From Planctomycetota bacterium (lineage in GTDB: Bacteria; Planctomycetota; UBA1135): a stretch of DNA of 64,000 nucleotides. A program made the translations under genes and the position numbers. This document shows positions 57,557-64,000 of this stretch, piece after piece (position 1 is the first letter of the stretch; the number at the start of each line of letters is the position of its first letter). Below the pieces are notes generated by a model. It ran no database searches. It saw nothing but the letters and a program-made list of their open reading frames with translations, and was not told the DNA's origin. The stretch is from positions 124,001 to 188,000 of the forward strand of contig SHNF01000018.1 of assembly GCA_004295085.1 (NCBI GenBank), in the 5' to 3' direction.

Positions 57557-59113
57557 GTGCGCTGGCTGGTCCGCGGCGACGTTGACGGCTTCTTCGGTCT
57601 GGCGCTGGACAACCTAGTCCAGCTGCTGCTGATCGACGTCCTGTGCCGCCACGTGCTCGGCTTCCCGCCGGAGCTGATCTACGGCCGCATCCTGCCGGGG
57701 GTGGCGGTCTCGCTCCTGGTTGGCAACCTGTTCTACGCGGCGCAGGCGCGGCGGCTGGCCGCCTCCACCGGCCGTACCGACGTGTGCGCCCTGCCCTATG
57801 GCATCAACACCGTCAGCCTCATCGGCCACGTGTTCCTGGTGATGCTGCCGGCCAAGGCCGCAGCCGTGGCCGCGGGGGACCCCGATCCGGCGCGCACGGC
57901 CTGGCGCGCCGGGCTGCTGGCCTGCGTCGGTTCCGGCGTCATCGAGTTCACCGGCGCCTTCTTCGCCGAGCGGCTGCGCAAGGCCGCGCCGCGCGCGGCC
58001 CTGCTCAGCACCCTCGCCGGCATCGCGCTGGGCTTCATCACGCTCGGATTCCTGTTCCGCACCTTCGCCCGCCCGGTGGTGGGCCTCACCACGCTCGGCA
58101 TCGTGCTCCTGTGCTATTTCGGCCGGGTGCGTTTCCGCGGAGGACTGCCGGGCGGCCTGGTCGCGGTGCTCGTGGGCAGCGCGCTGGCCTGGCTGACCGG
58201 GATCGCGCCGGTGGGGGAGCGGCCTGCCGGCGCCTCCTTGCACGCGCCGGTGCCGGTGCTCGCGGATCTCGCGGCGATCGTGCCGACCGGCGCATGGGTG
58301 GCCTACCTGAGCGTGATCCTGCCCATGGGGATCTTCAACGTGGTCGGCTCCCTGCAGAACATCGAGTCCGCCGAGGCCGCGGGCGACCGCTATCCGACGC
58401 GCCCTTCCCTGCTCGTGAACGGGCTGGGCACGCTGGCCGCGGCGCTGTTCGGCTCGTGCTTTCCCACCACCATCTACATCGGCCACCCGGGCTGGAAGGC
58501 CATGGGCGCGCGCGCCGGCTACTCGGTGCTGAACGGCGCCTTCATGACGCTCGTGTGCCTCACCGGCACCCTGGCCTGGTTCGTTTGGGCGGTGCCGGTG
58601 GACGCGGGCATGGCGATCCTGACCTGGATCGGCGTCGTCATCACGGCGCAGGCGTTCCAGGCGACGCCGCGCGCGCACGCGCCGGCGGTGGCCCTGGGCC
58701 TGCTGCCCGGGGTTGCCGCCTGGGGCGTGCTCCTGCTCAAGGAGGGGCTGCGCGTGGCTGGCTACGGCGCGCCCGGCGGCCCGGAATTCGGCCCGCAGCT
58801 GCTGCAGGAGTTCGCGCTGCGCGACTTCTGGGCGCACGGCGCCTTCGCCCTGGAGCAGGGCTTCATCTTCACGGCCATGCTGCTGTCCGCGGCCGCGGTG
58901 GCCGTGATCGAGCGCCGCTTCCGGGTGGCTGCCCTGTGGTGCCTGGCCGCGGCCGCGCTGGCCGGCCTTGGGCTGATGCACTCGTATCGCTTCACTCCGG
59001 GGGATACCGCGGTCTCCCTGAAGCCGGCCTGGAGCTGGGCCCTGGGCTACGCCGGCATGGCCTCGCTGTTCTGGCTGGCCCCGTGGGTCACGGAGGAGGA
59101 TTCCAGCCACTGA
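57557..59113 (+). CDS. NCS2/AzgA-type nucleobase permease-like protein
   Basis: GTG start, 518 residues, about 12-13 membrane segments. It resembles the xanthine/uracil permease superfamily: DNLVQLLLIDVLCRHVLGFPPELIYGRILPGVAVSLLVGNLFYAAQA, RTDVCALPYGINTVSLIGHVFLVMLP and IFNVVGSLQNIESAEAAGDRYPTRPSLLVNGLGTLAAALFGSCFPTTIYIGHPGW, the last close to the substrate-binding segment of AzgA. Substrate unknown; xanthine, adenine or a related base is plausible. It is flanked by large exported proteins and has no obvious operon partner. Confidence 0.82.
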   Translation: MRWLVRGDVDGFFGLALDNLVQLLLIDVLCRHVLGFPPELIYGRILPGVAVSLLVGNLFYAAQARRLAASTGRTDVCALPYGINTVSLIGHVFLVMLPAKAAAVAAGDPDPARTAWRAGLLACVGSGVIEFTGAFFAERLRKAAPRAALLSTLAGIALGFITLGFLFRTFARPVVGLTTLGIVLLCYFGRVRFRGGLPGGLVAVLVGSALAWLTGIAPVGERPAGASLHAPVPVLADLAAIVPTGAWVAYLSVILPMGIFNVVGSLQNIESAEAAGDRYPTRPSLLVNGLGTLAAALFGSCFPTTIYIGHPGWKAMGARAGYSVLNGAFMTLVCLTGTLAWFVWAVPVDAGMAILTWIGVVITAQAFQATPRAHAPAVALGLLPGVAAWGVLLLKEGLRVAGYGAPGGPEFGPQLLQEFALRDFWAHGAFALEQGFIFTAMLLSAAAVAVIERRFRVAALWCLAAAALAGLGLMHSYRFTPGDTAVSLKPAWSWALGYAGMASLFWLAPWVTEEDSSH

Positions 59114-59342
59114 ACCGCGCCCCCCGGGGCCGCGGCCCGCAGACTTGGATTGTCAGTAAGACATTCACCGTAAGCCACTTATGAATTGCAGCTTGGTATG
59201 CCTGAGGTCCGCCTCCCGATCTCCTCCGGCTTCCCTGCCGGCGCGTGCAAGTTCCGGCGGCAGGAGTGCTTGGGCCCGCCTCCGGCGCGCGCGTGCAGCG
59301 CGCCGGGGCCGATATTCGCGGTCCGGACAATGCAAGGTGCCT

Positions 59343-59348
59343 TAGAAT
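59343..59348 (+). promoter_or_regulatory. -10-like hexamer of the glycine-rich lipoprotein gene
   Basis: TAGAAT lies 30 nt before the ATG at 59379, giving a leader of about 24 nt. Confidence 0.35.
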
Positions 59349-59378
59349 CATCGACGTCCCCCATTGCTCTCGAACCAA

Positions 59379-62300
59379 ATGAGTCGGTCCCTTGTAGCTG
59401 CGACAAGCGCCAGCGTTCTCTGCTTCCTGTGCTCCTGCGGAGGGGGCGGTGGGACATCGTCCTCTGGCAGCGAAAACGTCGGCAACTTCCAGGTTCTCGA
59501 CGTGAACGTGGAGAACGGCCTGGTGTGGGAGCTGAACCGTCCCATCCGGATGGAGTTCAACCACCCGGTGGATCCGCGCTCGATCAACTTCGGGTCCGTC
59601 GTGATCCGGCCGCTCAGCTCGGCGATCCAAGGCCGCCCCGTCACCGGGACGTTCGAGCTCGAGCCCGGCACGAACCAGCGCGTGATCGTGTTCCGGCCCA
59701 CCTGCCCCACGGATCCGCAGAACGACAACGGCGGCCTGGCGCCCGGCGGCTACCAGTACGAGCTGACCCTGCCCACTCAAAGCCACTTCGGCGGCACTGT
59801 CCTGCGCGACACGGCAGGCCGTGCGCTCGTGCTGGGACTCACACGCCGCTTCTTCACGCCCAATCCGCCGGGCCAGCCCCTGTTCCTGGACACCGTCCCT
59901 GGCCCGCCGCAGTTCGTGTCCGTGCGCTGGCCGGAGGGGCTGAACCTGTTCACCGACCCGGATCCGCTGATCCAGATCGACCTCAACCAGCCCATTGACG
60001 GCAGCGTTCTCAACCTCACCACCGACAACCTGTTCGTCCTCTATGCCGCCGGCGAGATCGGCGGCGCCGGCGCCAACGACTTCCCCGAGGCGAACCGCGT
60101 TCCCGGCCAGCTCATCCTGGGCGCCAACTGCACCGCCACCGGCGCCACCGTGTTCTTCCAGGTCTCCGGCCTGCTCCCGCCGAACCGGAACCTGCGCCTG
60201 GTCATGGAGAACGGCTTCCGTGACATCTCCGGCGAGACCAACATCGCGCGCGTCGTGTGGAGCCCGGATCACGCGACTCCGACCCTGGCCCAGCTGTACC
60301 AGGATCCCAGCTGGAACGAGGCCAGCGAGACCGTGGACGAGATCCAGGAGTCATTCGACACCACGCTGCACATCGCCGGCGACGAGGCGCTCACCCTGCC
60401 GGCGGCCACGGTCGCCGACGGCGCCGTCACGGCCAGCTTCGACTTCCCGGGCCAGTTCGTGTCCGAGGACGCCGACCTCGTGGTCGCGGATTTCCTCGAG
60501 ATCTTCACCGACGGCGTCACCATCTTCAGTGACAGCAACAGCAAGACCTTCACTGTGCAGAACGGGGTCTTGTACGTGGACGACTTCACGATCGTCGCCG
60601 GCAAGAGCCTGCGCGGCCGCGGCCGCAACCCGCTGGTCATCTACGCCACCGGCGACGTCCGCATCGACGGCACCCTGGACGCCAGCGGCAACCACAGCCA
60701 CTGGCCCACCAGCTTGAACTCGCCGCAGTTCCCCGAGGGCGGCGCGCTGGGCGAGTGCGGCGGCGGCCAGGGCGGCGACTCCTCGCAGATCACCACCGCC
60801 GAGACTCCGCGCGGCGAGTCCGGCGACGGGCCGTTCGGCCTGCTGAACGCCGGCGGCGGCGGCGGCGAGGGCGGTTTCCAGCAGGAGGCCAACCTCGGCA
60901 CCGGCGCGGACTTCCAGGCGGCGCGCATGTGCGCCGCGGGCGGCGCCGGAGGCACCTTCGCGATGACGCAGAACGTCGCCATCACCTGGGACAAGTGGAC
61001 CGGGGTGGAGGATCCGAGCGACTTCGACCAGGTGGGCCCCGACCACTGGGCCTCGCGCCATCCGTGGTTCAACCAGCCGCCAAACGCTCAGCACGGCGAC
61101 ACGCGCGTGTTCGGCGGCGAGCGCGGCCTGCGCGGCTCCTCGTTCGAGGCCGACGACTTCATCAGCCCGGGTCCGACCAGCGCCGGCCCCATGGGCGTGT
61201 TCGGCATGGAGGACGAGACGCCGGACACGGTGGCCAACGACGGCAGCGATACCGATCCGGGACTGAACGACGTGGCCGGGTGGAAGAAGCAGTACTGCGA
61301 TCCCTCGGACGACGGTGTCTACTCCCCGGGCGCGCCCAACTACAACGGGCAGTGGACCGAAGGCGATCCCACCTCGGGACCCGACGGCGGCCAGTCCAAC
61401 CGCTCGCTCTTCAACTTCGAGGCCGCGGATCCCGAGGGCAGCACCGCCAACGACTTCTGGGGCCGGCGCGTCAACTCCGACGGCAGCATCCTGGTCGGCG
61501 AGCTGCTCCTGCCCTGGGCCGGCTACGGCGGCGGTGCCAGCGGCGACTCGCAGCTGCTGCGCCGCAACGTGGGCACGCTGAACCTGCCGCTGGCCGACGT
61601 CTACCCCGACGTGCCCTTCCTCACCAACACCGCGTACTACCGCAAGGGCGCGCCGGGCGGCGGCGGCGGCGGCCAGATCCTGATCATGGCCATCGGCAAG
61701 ATCACCCTGGGCGCCATCGCCACCGGGACCAACGAGGCCCGCATCAAGGCCAACGGCGGCATCGGCCATGGCGGCGAGTCCAGCAATTACACCTACTACC
61801 AGATCTCCGGTTCCGGCGGCGGCTCCGGCGGGCACATCGTGCTGAACTCGGCCACGGCCCTGGACCTGAGCGCCATCAACGTGGGACGGGCCAACAATGC
61901 CGGCCAGGTGCCCAGTCTGACCGCGGTGGAGGCGGTGCGGGCCATCGGCGGGCGGCGCGGCTGGGCCAACAGCATCATGACCGAGGCGCCGCCGGGCACG
62001 CCCGGCACCAAGGACGGCAACGGCAACTGGATGATGGGGCGCGGCGGCGCCGGCGGCAACGGCGTGATCCAGATCCAGGTGCCGGATCCCGGCACCGACA
62101 TCCTGTGGCACCGCGACGCGGAGCCCGGGATCCGCGAGTTCATCCGCAACGGCGACCTGAACGGACCGGTGGACACGGCCAAGCTGGAACAGGTGCTGGA
62201 CCTCTACGGTGCGCCGCGCCCGTACAACCTGATCCCGATCTTCTCGGCCACCTCGCAGATCCAGAGCACGTGGCTGGACACCGGTCTGGCCTACCTGCGC

Positions 62301-62957
62301 GCCCCGGGGGCCGGCACCGGCCCCTACCCGGACTGGGCCGGCGAGCTGCTGCGCTTCCAGGGACTCACCGCCAGCGGCGACGTGCAGCGCACCGGCACGC
62401 GCGTGACGCCGCAGGACAACATCGCCATCGGTTCGGCCGCGCAGGCCGGGTTCGGCGCCTTCTCCGTGACCCTCTCCGGAGCCAGCTCCGCGTTCGCGCC
62501 GCAGTTCCTGCGCGCGCCGGCCACCCTGATCGGTTACGACGTGCTGCCCGACAGCGCGCAGGTCAACCGCAGCTTCGAGATCGTGGCGGTGGACTATGAC
62601 CGCCCCAACGACCGGCTGACCTTGACCACGCGCACCACCGACGGCGCCATGACCTTCGACGTGGGCGTGCAATGGGCCGTGCGCGAGAAATTCTTCCGCG
62701 TGGCCACCTCCGGCCTCAAAGACGCGCTGCCGCCCTCGGTCAACGTGAACATGGTGTTCCAGGGAGCGGACGATCCGCAGAATGCGGCCGGCATCGTGCC
62801 GGGCGAGAACGAATGGACCGCGGATCTGAGCCTGCTCCAGGGCAAGCGCTACGTGCGCTACCGCATCAACTTCGACATCAACGCCAACGGCGCCGGCGTC
62901 ACGCTCAACAATCCGCGCCCGAGCGTGGACTACCTGAAGCTCCCCTTCGTCTGGTAG
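59379..62957 (+). CDS. Large glycine-rich lipoprotein with Ig-like N-terminal domains
   Basis: I use the ATG at 59379; an in-frame TTG 15 nt upstream is possible. 1,192 residues. Lipoprotein signal ending LCFLCSC, then a Gly stretch. Residues about 30-290 contain two Big_5/SbsA-like Ig modules (LVWELNRPIRMEFNHPVDPRSINFGSVVI and LIQIDLNQPIDGSVLNLTTDNLFVLY). From about 420 to 900 there is a beta-helix-like section with repeated glycine clusters (NAGGGGGEGGF, APGGGGGGQILIMAIGKITLGAI, GSGGGSGGHIVLNSATALDLSAI, RGGAGGNGVIQIQV). The C-terminal 250 residues are a separate beta-rich region ending LKLPFVW. Likely an outer-surface adhesin or structural protein. Confidence 0.78.
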   Translation: MSRSLVAATSASVLCFLCSCGGGGGTSSSGSENVGNFQVLDVNVENGLVWELNRPIRMEFNHPVDPRSINFGSVVIRPLSSAIQGRPVTGTFELEPGTNQRVIVFRPTCPTDPQNDNGGLAPGGYQYELTLPTQSHFGGTVLRDTAGRALVLGLTRRFFTPNPPGQPLFLDTVPGPPQFVSVRWPEGLNLFTDPDPLIQIDLNQPIDGSVLNLTTDNLFVLYAAGEIGGAGANDFPEANRVPGQLILGANCTATGATVFFQVSGLLPPNRNLRLVMENGFRDISGETNIARVVWSPDHATPTLAQLYQDPSWNEASETVDEIQESFDTTLHIAGDEALTLPAATVADGAVTASFDFPGQFVSEDADLVVADFLEIFTDGVTIFSDSNSKTFTVQNGVLYVDDFTIVAGKSLRGRGRNPLVIYATGDVRIDGTLDASGNHSHWPTSLNSPQFPEGGALGECGGGQGGDSSQITTAETPRGESGDGPFGLLNAGGGGGEGGFQQEANLGTGADFQAARMCAAGGAGGTFAMTQNVAITWDKWTGVEDPSDFDQVGPDHWASRHPWFNQPPNAQHGDTRVFGGERGLRGSSFEADDFISPGPTSAGPMGVFGMEDETPDTVANDGSDTDPGLNDVAGWKKQYCDPSDDGVYSPGAPNYNGQWTEGDPTSGPDGGQSNRSLFNFEAADPEGSTANDFWGRRVNSDGSILVGELLLPWAGYGGGASGDSQLLRRNVGTLNLPLADVYPDVPFLTNTAYYRKGAPGGGGGGQILIMAIGKITLGAIATGTNEARIKANGGIGHGGESSNYTYYQISGSGGGSGGHIVLNSATALDLSAINVGRANNAGQVPSLTAVEAVRAIGGRRGWANSIMTEAPPGTPGTKDGNGNWMMGRGGAGGNGVIQIQVPDPGTDILWHRDAEPGIREFIRNGDLNGPVDTAKLEQVLDLYGAPRPYNLIPIFSATSQIQSTWLDTGLAYLRAPGAGTGPYPDWAGELLRFQGLTASGDVQRTGTRVTPQDNIAIGSAAQAGFGAFSVTLSGASSAFAPQFLRAPATLIGYDVLPDSAQVNRSFEIVAVDYDRPNDRLTLTTRTTDGAMTFDVGVQWAVREKFFRVATSGLKDALPPSVNVNMVFQGADDPQNAAGIVPGENEWTADLSLLQGKRYVRYRINFDINANGAGVTLNNPRPSVDYLKLPFVW

Positions 62958-63054
62958 GAGAAGCGCGGCCGCGCCGGAACGGTCCTGTGCGCCGGTGCAG
63001 CGCTCCACGTGCCTGCTCCCGTGCGCAGCCGGCGGTCCCGTGCACGCGGGCCGA

Positions 63055-63060
63055 TATAGT
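63055..63060 (+). promoter_or_regulatory. -10 hexamer of the small membrane protein gene
   Basis: TATAGT ends 8 nt before the GTG start at 63069, predicting a leaderless mRNA. Confidence 0.4.
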
Positions 63061-63068
63061 CAGGCGTC

Positions 63069-63509
63069 GTGCTGCCTTACGTCAACCGGATCATGCTGTT
63101 CCTGCATGTGCTGGGAATGGCCACGCTGTTGGGCTGCCTGGTCGTGCACATCATGGCGCACGAGTCGGAGCGGGAGGAGCGGGCGGCGGTGTGGGCCGCA
63201 CGCCTGCGCAAGCCTGGATACGTGGCGCTCGCGCTGCTGTTTCTGAGCGGGGGGCACCTGGCGTTTGCCACCGGGCTGCTGCACGGCGAGTCCGCTGTCC
63301 TGTTGCTCGTGAAGATGGGCCTGGGACTCAGCGCGATCTTCCTGTGCTTCGCCCTGTTCCTGCCGAGTGAACCCGCTGGCACGCCCCAGGCCGCGCTGCT
63401 GCGACCCGCGCTGCTGCGGCTCGCGCTGGTCCTGGCTTTGACGACGGCCTTTCTGGGGACTTGGATCGCCGCGGCGGGACTTCCGGAGCGCCCCACCGCC
63501 GCAGGCTGA
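63069..63509 (+). CDS. Small four-helix membrane protein, possibly truncated by an insertion sequence
   Basis: GTG start, 146 residues, four membrane segments (IMLFLHVLGMATLLGCLVVHIMAH, KPGYVALALLFLSGGHLAFATG, LLLVKMGLGLSAIFLCFALFL, LALVLALTTAFLGTWIAAAG). The His residues in helix 1 and SGGHLAF recall CopD or cytochrome-like membrane proteins, but no family is certain. The TGA stop overlaps the first bases of the insertion sequence (63508 onward), so the native C-terminus may have been longer. Confidence 0.65.
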   Translation: MLPYVNRIMLFLHVLGMATLLGCLVVHIMAHESEREERAAVWAARLRKPGYVALALLFLSGGHLAFATGLLHGESAVLLLVKMGLGLSAIFLCFALFLPSEPAGTPQAALLRPALLRLALVLALTTAFLGTWIAAAGLPERPTAAG

Positions 63510-64000
63510 TACTGGACCCCTTGATTGGGTGGAATTGTGGTGGAGAGGTGTAACCGGAAGGGGGGATGAGCGTGATCGGAGGAGCTGCGAGCACTGGCCC
63601 TCACAGACTCCGCCATGTCCCGGTTCACACCGCCAGTCTGTCCCTACGCCGCCTGCTCCTCCCACATCCGCGGCCGTCCCTTCCTGTGGCAGCGCAAGGG
63701 TTTCTACCGGCGCCGCTGCGACGACCGCGTGGTGGCGCGCTTCCACTGTTTGAGCTGCCGGCGCAGCTTCTCGTCGCAGACCTTCCGCCTCGACTGCGGC
63801 CTGCGCAAGCCCTGGCTGGATGTGCCGGTGGCCAGGGCCTTGTGCGCCAAGACCACCCTGCGCAAGATCGCGGAGCTGCTGGCCGTCAAGCGCCGGACAG
63901 TGGAGCGCCGGCTGGACCGCCTGGGCGAGCACTGCCGGCGCTTCCACGCCTGGATGCTGGAGCGCCACCAAGAGCGGGGCGGGTGCCTGCCCCCGCTGAT
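63508..64000 (+). mobile_element. Insertion sequence, left part (runs off the window)
   Basis: The terminal sequence GATACTGGACCCCTTGATTG matches the ends of the MITE at 57321-57507. The element begins in the stop codon of the membrane protein gene, and a transposase frame starts at 63615. The right end is outside the window. Confidence 0.7.
63615..64000 (+). CDS. Insertion-sequence transposase, N-terminal part
   Basis: The ATG at 63615 opens a frame that continues to the window end without a stop, 128 complete codons. The visible part has an N-terminal zinc ribbon (VCPYAACSSH, RRCDD, FHCLSCRRSFSSQTFR) followed by a helix-turn-helix (TTLRKIAELLAVKRRTVERRLDRLG), an arrangement usual at the N-terminus of IS1-like and related DDE transposases. 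The catalytic domain is not in the window, so the IS family is not assigned. It lies 107 bp inside the element's left end. Confidence 0.7.
   Translation, partial: MSRFTPPVCPYAACSSHIRGRPFLWQRKGFYRRRCDDRVVARFHCLSCRRSFSSQTFRLDCGLRKPWLDVPVARALCAKTTLRKIAELLAVKRRTVERRLDRLGEHCRRFHAWMLERHQERGGCLPPL

Overview
This is a 64 kb stretch of high-GC chromosome with no rRNA, tRNA, CRISPR array or phage that I could recognise. Gene content points to an uncultured planctomycete or a relative: large exported proteins with FG-GAP propellers, repeated FN3/Ig-like modules and glycine-rich lipoproteins, a SUMF1 protein next to a Tat-exported Gfo/Idh oxidoreductase, an ADP-ribosylglycohydrolase, a DUF885 lipoprotein and carboxypeptidase-regulatory-like proteins. 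The lineage is an inference from family content; no marker gene is present.

Layout. 0-3.5 kb: end of an ADP-ribosylglycohydrolase and two exported or anchored proteins of unknown role. 3.8-6.2 kb: an ECF sigma factor, a membrane-anchored protein with an external YCII-like domain, and an exported double-VOC protein in one operon. 6.3-10.6 kb: a two-gene cytoplasm-facing molybdoenzyme in which the four-cluster ferredoxin subunit and the NrfD-type anchor are one polypeptide. 10.6-11.2 kb: a DUF433/DUF5615 toxin-antitoxin pair. 11.3-17 kb: a sensor-regulator island (FixL-like PAS histidine kinase, NarL/FixJ-type regulator, CBS protein, degenerate HMA-fold protein, triple-BON protein, glycosyltransferase) bound together by four copies of a 20-bp motif, each 42 bp upstream of a -10-like hexamer. 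17-20.2 kb: a DUF4143 ATPase with a tandem palindromic operator, an AbrB/PIN pair and an EVE-like/HNH endonuclease. 20.2-25.5 kb: ApbE lipoprotein, FluC plus DUF190, SUMF1, Gfo/Idh, and a B12/radical-SAM enzyme. 25.5-29.3 kb: glycerol metabolism (GlpD, glycerophosphodiesterase, GlpK). 29.5-33.4 kb: DUF1294, DUF885 lipoprotein, a peroxiredoxin with a histone-H1-like tail, a hibernation factor and a baeRF-type protein. 33.4-36.3 kb: metallo-beta-lactamase-fold enzyme and two paralogous exported proteins. 36.4-46.2 kb: a DNA-repair-rich stretch (3-methyladenine glycosylase, exonuclease III, SMUG1-like glycosylase, Lhr-type helicase) with a TPR protein and an HD-domain protein. 46.2-63 kb: four very large exported proteins and an NCS2-type permease. 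63.5 kb to the end: start of an insertion sequence whose terminal sequence matches a 187-bp MITE at 57.3 kb.

The most interesting unit is the 11.3-17 kb island. The kinase PAS domain carries the residues that bind and gate heme in FixL. Its partner belongs to the FixJ/NarL/DosR family, and the four shared 18-20 bp motifs sit where a class II activator would. The CBS and other small proteins recall the mycobacterial DosR dormancy regulon. I infer a local oxygen- or redox-responsive regulon; neither heme binding nor DNA binding is shown by sequence alone.

Across the window many genes have a TANNNT hexamer ending 6-11 nt before the start codon, which suggests frequent leaderless or nearly leaderless transcription. 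Long antisense reading frames (up to about 2,150 codons) are by-products of GC-rich third positions and were not called.
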